Shown here: piece by piece, positions 23,390-35,424 of the stretch
Layout of the letters: every line of letters begins with the position of its first letter
Numbering within the stretch: position 1 is the stretch's first letter
NCBI RefSeq assembly: GCF_006782915.1
Contig: NZ_VCNP01000005.1
Coordinates: forward strand, 1-64,000
From: Streptomyces calvus
GTDB taxonomy: Bacteria > Actinomycetota > Actinomycetes > Streptomycetales > Streptomycetaceae
DNA length: 64,000 nt
Direction of reading: 5' to 3'
The notes under the pieces: generated by a model
Database searches by the model: none
Told to the model about the DNA's origin: nothing
The model's input: only the letters and a program-made list of their open reading frames with translations
Made by a program: the position numbers and the translations under genes

Positions 23390-23425
23390 CGTCCGGGCCG
23401 GCCCCGAAGAGGGCCGGCCCGGACG
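23390..23425. terminator. Strong hairpin terminator downstream of katG
   Basis: A perfect 15-bp GC stem (23390-23404 with 23411-23425) closes a 6-nt loop 22 nt past the katG stop codon. This is the strongest hairpin seen in the window. It also separates katG from the DUF2945 operon transcribed in the same direction. Confidence 0.85.
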
Positions 23426-23446
23426 GTGCTCAGTGGTGCGGACGGA

Positions 23447-26135
<2,689 letters not shown>

Positions 26136-26146
26136 GGGGCGAACCT

Positions 26147-26172
26147 ATAACTCCAGACACGAATAATTCCAG
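26147..26172. promoter_or_regulatory. Candidate FurA operator: two 10-bp direct repeats
   Basis: ATAACTCCAG at 26147-26156 and ATAATTCCAG at 26163-26172 differ at one position and are spaced 16 bp apart. They lie 12-37 nt upstream of furA in an AT-rich island in otherwise GC-rich DNA and overlap the probable -10 region. Autoregulation is known for FurA; this exact site is inferred. Confidence 0.6.
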
Positions 26173-26295
26173 AGAACGAACCGGTCCAGTCTTGGGCCGT
26201 GTCCGATAACAGGGGGTGACTCCCGCGTTGCGCACCGCCGTCGGTGGTTTCGCGGCTCCGGCAGTCGGGGCGTCGCGGCGGTCCCGCCCGGTCCG

Positions 26296-26841
26296 CTAGC
26301 GCGACGCGGCGGCGGTGTCGTCGTAGACGATCAGTCCGTCGTCGCGCAGCCGGGCGCCCGGCGTGGGGGTGTGGAGCGTGTGCCGTCCGTCGTGCATCAG
26401 GTGGCGTACGGGCACGCCGCGGGCCAGGACGGCGAAGTCGGCGACGATCCGCCGGTGGCACCGCCACCACACGGACTCGCCGCACATCACCGCGGTCGGC
26501 TCCCGGGCGGCCTGCTCCAGCAGGGCGTCCATGGCGGTGACGAACTCGGGTGTGCGGGCGTGGGCGGCGTAGCCGCGGAAGGAGGCGTTGCGCCAGACCG
26601 TGTCGGGCGAGTCGGGCGGCAGGGTGCGGAAGCCGCCCAGGTCCCGTTCCCAGCGGTAGGCGATGCGCTTCTCGGGCAGCCACTGGGCGAGGCGGTGCCG
26701 CGCCAGGTCGGGGTCGCGGCGGCTGCCCGGCGCGGTCCGGATGTCCACGACGGCGGTGATCCCGGCGTCGTGCAGCAGTGCGGCCAGCGCGTCCCGGCCC
26801 GCGGTGCCGTGACCGAAGGTCGACAGCTCGGGCGGGGTCAC
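26296..26841 (-). CDS. DUF488 family protein
   Basis: A 181-residue cytoplasmic protein of the DUF488 family, whose activity is unknown. Diagnostic segments are STFGHGTAGRDAL at the N-terminus, VVDIRTAPGSRRDP with conserved Asp and Arg, and the C-terminal VMCGESVWWRCHRRIVAD, whose Cys and RCHR motif is the family hallmark. The GTG start at 26841 has GGAGA 6 nt upstream. It follows the SufR-like regulator by 22 nt on the same strand, so the two probably form an operon. A redox or nucleic-acid role is sometimes proposed for the family; the sequence does not settle this. Confidence 0.88.
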   Translation of the reverse strand: MTPPELSTFGHGTAGRDALAALLHDAGITAVVDIRTAPGSRRDPDLARHRLAQWLPEKRIAYRWERDLGGFRTLPPDSPDTVWRNASFRGYAAHARTPEFVTAMDALLEQAAREPTAVMCGESVWWRCHRRIVADFAVLARGVPVRHLMHDGRHTLHTPTPGARLRDDGLIVYDDTAAASR

Positions 26842-26863
26842 GGGACGTCTCCTCGTCGCCGGT

Positions 26864-27565
26864 TCAGGCCGCCGGGTCCAGGCGGACGCAGCAGCGGCCC
26901 GGTTCGGGGTCGAGGTGGGCCTGGAGTCGGTGCTCGCCGAGCCCTTCGAGCACTCCGCGCATCAGGTGGAGGTTCATGCCGCACACCGTTCGTGTGTGGG
27001 TGCGGGCCAGCGCGTGGAAGGGGCAGTTGCCCAGGACGACGGACTCGCCGTCGGGCCGCGGCTCGAAGCCGTGGCGTTCCAGCAGGCGTCCGACCTCCTC
27101 GGCGCCGCTCTCCTCGGCCAGTCGTACGCCCAACTCCCGCGACCTGCGGTGCAGTACCTCGCGGACGCCTTCGCCGGTGGCGTCGGACTCCTCCACGGCC
27201 TGGGCGAGCAGCCGGCCGGCGAGTTCGTAGCGCCGGTCCGGGAGGCTGACGGCGATCTGTGCCGCCGAGCGGCGGTAGAGCTTGGCGGGCCGGCCGGCGC
27301 CGGGGCCGGTGCGGCCGCTGCGCCGTACGTGGAGCACGTCGAGCAGGTTCTCCGCGGCCAGCCGGTCCAGGTGGAAGGCGGCCGTCTGCCGGGCCAGTCC
27401 GAGGGCCTCGGCCGCCTCGTCGCGGCCGACCGGCTGCCGGCGGGCCACCACGTAGTCGTACAGCCGTCGGCGCGTGGGCTCGTCGAGCGCGGCGATGGCG
27501 GAGATGTCCTGGTCGCGTACGTCTTCCGTGTCGTCCACGAACACCAGTGTAAAAGCAGCAGCCAT
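26864..27565 (-). CDS. Winged-helix regulator with C-terminal Cys cluster (SufR/COG2345-like)
   Basis: A 233-residue predicted DNA-binding regulator. The winged helix-turn-helix (about 25-100) contains DEAAEALGLARQTAAFHLDRL and a Gly/Arg wing. The C-terminal half carries four Cys residues at 181, 195, 225 and 226 (GNCPF, TVCGM, GRCCV), the arrangement seen in COG2345/SufR-type regulators, some of which bind an Fe-S cluster. It may therefore sense iron-sulfur or redox status. The ATG at 27565 lacks a ribosome-binding site; a TAGAAT element 21 nt upstream would give a short leader. It is divergent from the DoxX gene and probably controls it and itself. Confidence 0.85.
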   Translation of the reverse strand: MAAAFTLVFVDDTEDVRDQDISAIAALDEPTRRRLYDYVVARRQPVGRDEAAEALGLARQTAAFHLDRLAAENLLDVLHVRRSGRTGPGAGRPAKLYRRSAAQIAVSLPDRRYELAGRLLAQAVEESDATGEGVREVLHRRSRELGVRLAEESGAEEVGRLLERHGFEPRPDGESVVLGNCPFHALARTHTRTVCGMNLHLMRGVLEGLGEHRLQAHLDPEPGRCCVRLDPAA

Positions 27566-27572
27566 TGACTAA

Positions 27573-27620
27573 AGAGCGGAACCGAGATTCTATCGTTAAT
27601 GGAAGTTGTTTTTAGAGCGG
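27573..27620. promoter_or_regulatory. Divergent promoter region with AGAGCGG direct repeats
   Basis: AGAGCGG occurs at 27573-27579 and 27614-27620 in the only 77-nt gap between the divergent regulator and DoxX gene. The interval is unusually AT-rich and contains a minus-strand TAGAAT -10 candidate. The two repeats may be regulator half-sites for each promoter. Confidence 0.4.
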
Positions 27621-27642
27621 CTCCAGCGGAAAGGGCACAGTC

Positions 27643-28077
27643 ATGACCTCCACAACCACCGGTGACACCTCGGCGCCCCCTCGGCGGGCCCGGCTCTCCG
27701 ACCCGGGGTACCAGGCGTTCCTCGTCCTGCGCACGGCGTTCACCGTGGCGCCGGTCCTGTTCGGCCTCGACAAGTTCGCCAACGTCCTCGTCGACTGGCC
27801 CGGCTACCTCGCACCGTGGATCGACGACGTCGTCCCGGGCAGCGCCCAGGCGGCCATGTACGCGGTCGGAGTGATCGAGATCGTGGCCGGTGTCGTCGTG
27901 GCCGTCGCCCCGCGCTTCGGCGGCTGGCTGGTCGCCGGCTGGCTCGCGGGCATCATCGTCAACCTGCTCACGATCCCCGGGTACTACGACATCGCGCTGC
28001 GCGACTTCGGGCTGCTGCTCGCCGCGGTGGCGCTGGCCCTGCTGGCCCGCGGCCGGCACGGCGACGCGCGCTCCTGA
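27643..28077 (+). CDS. DoxX-like four-helix membrane protein
   Basis: A 144-residue integral membrane protein of the DoxX-like superfamily. After a hydrophilic Ser/Thr/Pro-rich N-terminus, four helices are predicted (about 27-47, 70-90, 92-110 and 116-136), with FGLDKFANVLVDWPGYLAPW between helices 1 and 2. Some DoxX proteins act with redox enzymes in thiol or sulfide metabolism; function here is unknown. The ATG at 27643 has GAAAGGG upstream. It is divergent from the Cys-cluster regulator, which fits a redox-responsive membrane component. Its stop codon lies within a short hairpin shared with the convergent lipid kinase gene. Confidence 0.85.
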   Translation: MTSTTTGDTSAPPRRARLSDPGYQAFLVLRTAFTVAPVLFGLDKFANVLVDWPGYLAPWIDDVVPGSAQAAMYAVGVIEIVAGVVVAVAPRFGGWLVAGWLAGIIVNLLTIPGYYDIALRDFGLLLAAVALALLARGRHGDARS

Positions 28078-28088
28078 CCGCCGGTCAG
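28074..28088. terminator. Short hairpin containing both convergent stop codons
   Basis: CTGACC and GGTCAG pair perfectly around a 3-nt loop. The stop codons of the DoxX gene and of the lipid kinase both lie inside this 15-nt dyad. It is short for a terminator and may just reflect economical gene ends. Confidence 0.35.
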
Positions 28089-28966
28089 TACAGCACGCGC
28101 AGCGCCCCCGGCAGGACGCGGGCGGTCACCGGGAGGACCGCGTCGACCTCCCCGTCGGCGCCGTAGGGGACCTCCCGGTCGGCCTCGATGCGGACCTGCG
28201 CGCCGCGCAGGATCCGCACCTGGGGCCGGTCGACGTGCGCACCGGTCCCGAGTTCGTTCATCAGGGCGAAGAACAGCCGCCGGGGCGCGTGCCGGATCAT
28301 GACGACGTCCAGCAGGCCGTCGTCCACCCGGGCGCCGGGGGCGATGTTCCGTCCCGAGCCGTAGAAGCCGGAGTTGGCGGCCACCACCGTGTAGCCGGTG
28401 TGCGGGTACTCCTCGCCGTCGACGGTGACCCGGAAGCGGGCCGGGCGCCAGGTGGTGACGGCGCGCAGGCCGCCCGCGTAGTAGGACGCGGAGCCCTTGA
28501 GCAGCCGGGAGCGGTTGGCGTGCCGGTTGGCGAGCGCGTCCACCCCGGCGTACACGCTGCCCAGGACGACGGTGCGGTCGTGGACGGCGGAACGGACCTC
28601 GATGGTGTCGACCGGCCGCGGTTCGCCGTGCAGCAGGACGCGGGCCAGGGCCGCCGGGTCCCGGGGCAGCCCCAGGGCGCGGGCGAAGTCGTTGCCGCGG
28701 CCGGCCGGGACCAGGCCGAGCGTGGCGCCGGTTCCGCTGAGGGCGCCGCCGATGCCGCCCGCGATGCCGTCCCCGCCGACGGCGAGGACGACCCGTCCGT
28801 CCCGGCCCGCCTCACGGGCCAGTTCGCGGGCGTGGTCCAGGCTGCGGCTGTACTCGGTCCGCAGGTCGGCCCCCGCCACGCGCAGGTGCCGGGCCAGGGC
28901 GAGCAGCGCGGCGGCCGCGCCGGCCGCGCCGGCCGTGGGGTTGACGACGGCGGTGAACTGGCGCAT
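28085..28966 (-). CDS. Diacylglycerol/lipid kinase family protein
   Basis: A 293-residue cytoplasmic or membrane-associated kinase predicted to phosphorylate diacylglycerol or a related lipid alcohol using ATP. The DAGK catalytic domain opens with FTAVVNPTAG, followed by the nucleotide-binding signature VLAVGGDGIAGGIG (about 60-75) and the LVPAGRGNDFAR loop. The C-terminal beta-sandwich contains the GADGEVD motif near residue 270. The ATG at 28966 has GGAGG at good spacing. It lies 58 nt downstream of the AGPS-like oxidase on the same strand, suggesting an operon acting on glycerolipids. Sphingosine- or undecaprenol-type kinases are alternatives; substrate cannot be read from sequence. Confidence 0.9.
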   Translation of the reverse strand: MRQFTAVVNPTAGAAGAAAALLALARHLRVAGADLRTEYSRSLDHARELAREAGRDGRVVLAVGGDGIAGGIGGALSGTGATLGLVPAGRGNDFARALGLPRDPAALARVLLHGEPRPVDTIEVRSAVHDRTVVLGSVYAGVDALANRHANRSRLLKGSASYYAGGLRAVTTWRPARFRVTVDGEEYPHTGYTVVAANSGFYGSGRNIAPGARVDDGLLDVVMIRHAPRRLFFALMNELGTGAHVDRPQVRILRGAQVRIEADREVPYGADGEVDAVLPVTARVLPGALRVLY

Positions 28967-29024
28967 GGGTGCCTCCGGTACGGCCGAGGGGACGGGAAGG
29001 GTCGGTGACGGACGGGGCGCGGGG

Positions 29025-30617
29025 TCAGTCGGCGGGCAGCAGGACGCCTGGGTTGAGCAGGCCCGCCGGGTCCAGCCGCCGCTTCACGGCGCGCAGGGCG
29101 TCGATGCCCAGCGGGCCGGCCTCGCGGACGTACCAGTCGCGGTGGTCGGTGCCCACCCCGTGGTGGTGGCTGATGGTGCCGCCGGCCGCCAGGATCGCCT
29201 CGTTGGCGGCGTGCTTGGCGCGCGTCCAGTGCGCCACGGCGTCCTCGCCCTGCGCGGAGACGACGGTGAAGTACAGCGAGGCGCCGTTCTCGTAGACGTG
29301 CGAGATGTGGCACATGACCAGGGGCGGGGTGCCGGCTTCGGTGAGGGTGGCGGTGAGCGCGTCACGGACGGCGGCGTACAGCTCGGGCACGCGGGACCAG
29401 AAGGTCGCCGTCTCCAGCGTCTCCACGAAGGCCCCGGCGTCGAGCAGCGCGTCGCGCAGGTACGGCGCCGAGTAGCGGCCGTCGGCCCAGCGCCGGCCCG
29501 GCTCCTCGCCCAGGGGCGTGCCGCCGCACTCGCGCAGCACGGCCGCGGCGTGTTCCCTGCGGTACGCGGTGTCCTCCTCCGTGCCCTCGTACCCGGCGAC
29601 GGCCGTGCAGCCCGCCGACTGCGGCGTTCCGGAGCCGATCGCGTCGGGCTGCGCCAGCCCGATCAGCGTCTCGGTCTCGTCGGACAGGCGCAGCACGGTC
29701 GGCCGGGGCCCGTCCTGGGCCAGCCGGCGCAGCGCGGTGGCGCCCTGCGCGAAGGAGGGGAAGTTCCATCCCTCGTAGACGCGGGTGCACGGGACGGGGC
29801 GCACGCGCACGGTCACGGACGTGATGACGCCGAAGGCGCCCTCCGAGCCGAGGACGAGCTGGCGCAGGTCGGGCCCGGCGGCCGAGCGCGGGGCGCGCCC
29901 GGTGTCGAGGGTGCCCTCGGGGGTGGCGAGCGTGAGGGACAGCACCATCTCGTCGAAGCGGCCGTAACCGGCCGACGCCTGGCCGCTGGAGCGGGTGGCG
30001 GCGAAGCCGCCGATGGTGGCCCATTCGTAGGACTGCGGGAAGTGGCCGAGGGTGAAGCCGTGTTCGGCGAGCAGCGCCTCCGCACGCGGGGCGCGCAGGC
30101 CGGGCTGCAGGGTGGCGGTGCGGGAGACGGGGTCGAGGTCGAGCAGGCGGTCCATGCGGCGCAGGTCCAGCGCGACGAAGGCACCGTGCCGTGCGGGCGC
30201 GAGGCCGCCGACGACGGAGGTGCCGCCGCCGAACGGCACCACGGGCAGGCCGTGCTCGGCGCACACCCGGAGCACGGCGAGCACCTCGTCGTGCCCGGCG
30301 GGCAGGAGCACGGCGGCCGGTACGGCGCTGACGTCGCCCTCGCGGATGCGCAGCAGGTCGGGGGTGGACTTGCCGCGGGTGTGCCGGACGCGGGTCTCGG
30401 CGTCGGTGCGCACATGGGCCGCGTCGCCCAGGGCCGCGGCGAGGGCGCGGTGCGCGGCGGGCGCCAGCGGGTGGGCGGGGACGTCGATGTCCTCCAGGGC
30501 GAGCGGCTCGGCCTCGGGCGGCCTGACGCCGAGCAGGTCGCGCAACAGGCCGGTCACCGTGTCGGGCAGCGACGTGGCCCGGGCCGGGTCGCCCCAGCCG
30601 TTCCACAGCATGTCCAT
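29025..30617 (-). CDS. FAD-binding oxidase, alkyldihydroxyacetonephosphate synthase-like
   Basis: A 530-residue flavoprotein of the VAO/PCMH family closest to AGPS, the enzyme that swaps an acyl for an alkyl group on acyl-dihydroxyacetone phosphate to start ether-lipid synthesis. The PCMH FAD-binding domain (about 95-280) includes VVPFGGGTSVVGGL and SYEWATIGGFAATRSSGQAS. The C-terminal domain has the family His cluster TISHHHGVGTDH (about 485) and ends in LDPAGLLNPGVLLP. The ATG at 30617 has GAGG about 9 nt upstream; a second ATG lies two codons on. It is divergent from a TetR gene and upstream of a lipid kinase. D-lactate dehydrogenase-type oxidases are the main alternative, but the HHH motif favours AGPS. 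Confidence 0.85.
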   Translation of the reverse strand: MDMLWNGWGDPARATSLPDTVTGLLRDLLGVRPPEAEPLALEDIDVPAHPLAPAAHRALAAALGDAAHVRTDAETRVRHTRGKSTPDLLRIREGDVSAVPAAVLLPAGHDEVLAVLRVCAEHGLPVVPFGGGTSVVGGLAPARHGAFVALDLRRMDRLLDLDPVSRTATLQPGLRAPRAEALLAEHGFTLGHFPQSYEWATIGGFAATRSSGQASAGYGRFDEMVLSLTLATPEGTLDTGRAPRSAAGPDLRQLVLGSEGAFGVITSVTVRVRPVPCTRVYEGWNFPSFAQGATALRRLAQDGPRPTVLRLSDETETLIGLAQPDAIGSGTPQSAGCTAVAGYEGTEEDTAYRREHAAAVLRECGGTPLGEEPGRRWADGRYSAPYLRDALLDAGAFVETLETATFWSRVPELYAAVRDALTATLTEAGTPPLVMCHISHVYENGASLYFTVVSAQGEDAVAHWTRAKHAANEAILAAGGTISHHHGVGTDHRDWYVREAGPLGIDALRAVKRRLDPAGLLNPGVLLPAD

Positions 30618-30674
30618 GGCTGACGTCCTCACGGGTCGGAAACGGGGATGCCGTCGTCCGACGGCCTCACGGGC

Positions 30675-30687
30675 GTTACACTGTGAC
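30675..30687. promoter_or_regulatory. Candidate TetR operator between AGPS-like and tetR genes
   Basis: The 13-bp sequence fits the palindrome GTnACAnTGTnAC around a central base. It ends 2 nt before the TetR start codon and lies in the 72-nt divergent gap. Autoregulation through this site would also affect the opposite promoter. Confidence 0.5.
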
Positions 30688-30689
30688 AC

Positions 30690-31345
30690 ATGACGCCTAT
30701 TCGTCACAACGGTTCCTCCGCCAGCGGTTCCCCGTCGGGCACGCCCGGCGGCTCCGGCGGTTCCTCCGGCGGTTCGGACAACGACGCGGTGCTGGACGCG
30801 GTCCGGGACTGCGTCCTGGCCGTCGGCGTGCGCCGCACCACGCTCACCGACGTGGCCCGCCGCGCCGGGCTGTCCCGGATGACGCTGTACCGACGCTGGC
30901 CCGATGTCCGCTCCCTGGTGGGCGACTTGATGACCCGGGAGTGGATCGCCGTGGCCACCGGCGCCATTCCCGAGCGCCGGCCCGGGACGACGGGACGCGA
31001 CACGCTCACCGAGGGGCTGGTGGCCGCCGTCCGCGCCTTCGGCGCCCATCCGCTCTTCCGCAAGATCCTCGACGTCGATCCCGAACTGCTCCTGCCCTAC
31101 GTGCTGGACCGCCGCGGAGCGAGCCAGGACGCCCTGCTGGAGCTGCTGGCCGACGCCCTGCGCGAGGGCCACGCCGACGGCTCGGTGCGGCGCGGCCATC
31201 CCGTGCGGCAGGCCCGTTCGGTCCTGCTGATCGTGCAGTCCTTCACCCTGTCCCTGCAGACCATGACCGACGAGGACGACCCCGAACTCGCCCCGGAGGC
31301 CTTCCTCGGCGAGCTGCGCGACATCCTGGAAAGGACCCTCACGCC

Positions 31346-31349
<4 letters not shown>
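30690..31349 (+). CDS. TetR-family transcriptional regulator
   Basis: A 219-residue repressor-type protein. A Gly/Ser-rich N-terminal arm of about 30 residues precedes the TetR helix-turn-helix (TTLTDVARRAGLSRMTLYRRW, about 48-70). The C-terminal all-helical domain (about 80-215) would bind a ligand, perhaps a lipid or acyl-CoA given the neighbours. The ATG at 30690 follows a GTGACAC palindrome with no ribosome-binding site, suggesting leaderless translation. Its stop overlaps the glpD start as ATGA, so regulator and enzyme are coupled. It is divergent from the AGPS-like oxidase, its likely target. Confidence 0.9.
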
Positions 31350-32926
<1,577 letters not shown>

Positions 32927-32927
32927 G

Positions 32928-34589
32928 TCACCCCTGCCGGTGCCGTTCGGTCGCGCCCCAGGTGTCGAGGTAGGACTCGGCGCCCCGGAACAGGTCGTCG
33001 ACCACGTCCTGCCCGCCGACGCGCCGGATGTCCTCGATCCAGTCGGGGACGAGGCCGTAGTGCGCGGCGCCGTCGGTGTTCAGGTCCCAGGTGCGCTCGC
33101 CGGTGGTCTGCCGGTCGAGGACGGAGCCGCCGTCGGCGCTGCGGAAGGGGTAGGTGACCGGGTCCGGGGCGTCCGCGCCGCGCGGGGCCGGCCAGCCGCC
33201 GACGCCGTTCATGTCCGTGCCGTAGCCGTAGCCCGCACCGTGGGCGTCGCGCAGCGCCTCGGTGCGCTCCGCCTCGGCGACGAAGTCCTTCGAGCCGTGC
33301 ATGTACTGGGCGACGAACCCGCCGAGCCCGTAGACGCGTTCGGTCCAGTTCAGGTCCATCCAGCTGTGCGAGGACAGCACGCCGGGGTACGCCTCGGACT
33401 CGAAGACGTCGAGCACCCGGCCGGTGGCCTTGACGCTCATGTGGTCGATCTCCAGCATCATGCCGCGGCGCATCATGCCGCGCACCGCGTACTCACCGAG
33501 ACCGGTCAGCCCCCGTACGTTGCAGCGCGCGTCCGCGTCGTAGGAGGGGAGCGCGACGCCCTTCGGCAGCAGGCGCTCCGCGCCGGACGCGGAGGCGAGG
33601 CCGATGGGGTTGTCGTGCTGCGGGCCGGAGCACTTCTCCGTGCGCCAGAAGGTGCCGGTGGACAGGAACTGCCCGACGTTGATCGCGGTGCCGAGCGCAC
33701 CCTCGTCGAAGCGCACCCCGCACAGCGCGTTGTCGAACTTGTGGCACAGGAACATGCTGCGCACGCCCAGCGCGTACAGCTCGTCCAGTCCGGCGTCGAT
33801 GTCGGTCCGGTCGCACTGCGGGATGCCGAGGATCTGCTTGCACCCGAACGGTTCGGAGGTCTCGACGCCGAGGACGACCGCGAGCCTGCCCTGCTCGATC
33901 ACCTCGCGGGCCTGCGCGCTGTCGGTGACGATCCGGAACCAGCCCCTGCCCGGCCCGCCGTACATGGCGTCGACGTAGGCCTGCATCTCGTACGTCAGCC
34001 TCGCCTGGAGCCGGATGGACGTCATCTCGTCGCAGCCGCGGTCCTTGAAGAAGTAGACGGAGCAGATCACGCCGTTGGTGACGAGGTCGTTGACCAGCAC
34101 GCGCTGGCCGCCGCGCCAGGCCCGTTCGATCCAGGCGTAGTAGTTCTGCTGGTGGGTGAGCGAGTCGTGGGCGGGCCAGTCCCGGAACGTGGGCCAGCCG
34201 ACCGGGTCGTGCCGGCCGTCGCCGCCGTTGGTGATGAAGTCGAACACGGCGAGCGAGCCGTCGGGGTAGTGCTCCGGGCAGTCCTTCAGCGCGTCGGCGA
34301 TGCCCTGGTGGGAGAACGCCTTGCCGCAGATGAGCCGGCCGCCGAAGGCCTCGTTGGACAGGACGTGGTTGTGCGCGTCGACGAACCCGCGCACCTCGCC
34401 GGCGGCGTTCGTGCCGGTGAACGGCTCACCGGTGACGCCGATCCGGGAGTCCGGCTCGGGCCGGGCGGACGGCTCCCACCATGCGCTGCCGGCCGCCGAA
34501 CTGGGCGTGGGGCCGAGGGCCGCGGCGAGCACGAGGAGCAGCAGGGACAGAACGGCGAGTCGACGCCGTCCGCGGTACGTGGGGGCCAT
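32928..34589 (-). CDS. Secreted metal-dependent hydrolase (M19/amidohydrolase-like)
   Basis: A 553-residue exported protein. The signal peptide is MAPTYRGRRRLAVLSLLLLV with cleavage near SSAAG (about residue 33). The fold is read as a TIM-barrel metal hydrolase: a His-rich strand FVDAHNHVLSN (about 70), a SHSW segment and EIDHMS near residue 390 resemble membrane dipeptidase (M19) metal motifs. Many Cys residues fit an extracellular location. Natural substrates of such secreted M19-like proteins are not established; a dipeptide or other amide is possible. The ATG at 34589 has GGAGGG about 10 nt before it. Upstream lie two GGTACGAA direct repeats. Confidence 0.75.
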   Translation of the reverse strand: MAPTYRGRRRLAVLSLLLLVLAAALGPTPSSAAGSAWWEPSARPEPDSRIGVTGEPFTGTNAAGEVRGFVDAHNHVLSNEAFGGRLICGKAFSHQGIADALKDCPEHYPDGSLAVFDFITNGGDGRHDPVGWPTFRDWPAHDSLTHQQNYYAWIERAWRGGQRVLVNDLVTNGVICSVYFFKDRGCDEMTSIRLQARLTYEMQAYVDAMYGGPGRGWFRIVTDSAQAREVIEQGRLAVVLGVETSEPFGCKQILGIPQCDRTDIDAGLDELYALGVRSMFLCHKFDNALCGVRFDEGALGTAINVGQFLSTGTFWRTEKCSGPQHDNPIGLASASGAERLLPKGVALPSYDADARCNVRGLTGLGEYAVRGMMRRGMMLEIDHMSVKATGRVLDVFESEAYPGVLSSHSWMDLNWTERVYGLGGFVAQYMHGSKDFVAEAERTEALRDAHGAGYGYGTDMNGVGGWPAPRGADAPDPVTYPFRSADGGSVLDRQTTGERTWDLNTDGAAHYGLVPDWIEDIRRVGGQDVVDDLFRGAESYLDTWGATERHRQG

Positions 34590-34892
34590 TGCGCACGTCC
34601 CTCCGTCGACGGAGTGGTACGAAGCGGTACGAAATTGTCATGACCGGCGCAAGTTCTGGGCCGAGGATCGCCACTGGCACGCACGCCGTCAAGGGCGTGG
34701 GAGACCCCGGACCGGATCCGGCGGAAAGCCGCCTGCCCGTCCGTCCGTCCGCGCGCGGGACGGTGCCGGGCGCGAAAAGAGGGCAGGCGTCGGCCGCCGC
34801 AGGAGCCCGGGAGTACCGCCGGGGGCGCCCGTTCGGATCCTGCCGGGACCACTCGGCAGGAAGGCGCCGTTACCCGGAGTCGGCCTCCGCCC
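34590..34892. other. Intergenic region with GGTACGAA direct repeats
   Basis: No gene was found in this 303-nt stretch. GGTACGAA occurs at 34616-34623 and 34626-34633, a 10-bp period that places both copies on the same helix face, 27-44 nt upstream of the secreted hydrolase gene. They may be activator or repressor half-sites. The remaining 250 nt show no clear signal. Confidence 0.4.
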
Positions 34893-35243
34893 CTAGCGCC
34901 GGCCGCCGCTCTCGTAGTGCAGGGAGATGGAGCGCAGGACGTCGGCGGAGGAGACGTCGGTACGGCCCTCGTCGTGGATCTCGGCGAGCTGGACGAAGGC
35001 GTAGGTGAGCGCGGAGGTGATCTGCACGATGGCGGGCCCCAGCTCCGCGGTGACGATGTCCGCCACCTCCCGCACGCTCGCGTCGGCGGGCAGCTGGATG
35101 TGCGGCAGCATTTCCTCCAGGAGCGTGGCGACGGCACCGTTGCGGGTGACGTCGGCGTCCGGGTCCTCCCGGAGCCGGCGCCGCATCTCGAGGGCCTCGG
35201 TGAGGATGCCGACGCTCCGCTGCATGATCTCCCGCTGCTCCAT
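34893..35243 (-). CDS. Small helical protein of unknown function
   Basis: I do not recognise the family. The 116-residue protein is soluble and almost entirely helical (EQREIMQRSVGILTEALEMRRRL, then two further amphipathic helices) and ends in a short Gly/Arg tail. There is no Cys, signal or membrane segment. The start is uncertain: I chose the ATG at 35243, which begins the conserved-looking helix. A GTG at 35273 would add ten residues, and GGAGG lies too far upstream to decide. It is divergent from the SpoIIE phosphatase gene across an interval with a perfect TTCATATATGAA palindrome. Confidence 0.6.
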   Translation of the reverse strand: MEQREIMQRSVGILTEALEMRRRLREDPDADVTRNGAVATLLEEMLPHIQLPADASVREVADIVTAELGPAIVQITSALTYAFVQLAEIHDEGRTDVSSADVLRSISLHYESGGRR

Positions 35244-35350
35244 GCGGACAGCGTAGACGCCTCCGGGCCGCACCGTCCCGGGCGCGCGGGCCGGGGCCGG
35301 GACCGCGGACCGCGACTGGCCCGGCCGTCCCCGTTCCGCCTATCATCCTT

Positions 35351-35362
35351 TTCATATATGAA
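35351..35362. promoter_or_regulatory. Perfect AT-rich palindrome upstream of SpoIIE phosphatase gene
   Basis: TTCATATATGAA is a perfect 12-bp palindrome, conspicuous in GC-rich DNA. It lies 62 nt upstream of the phosphatase start and 107 nt from the divergent small gene. It could be a MarR/PadR-type operator or a promoter element; which protein binds is unknown. Confidence 0.5.
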
Positions 35363-35424
35363 TGAGCGTTTTGTCCCTGAGGGCGGGCACCGACCGTGCG
35401 CGGCCTCGCCCGAGTGAGTGATCC

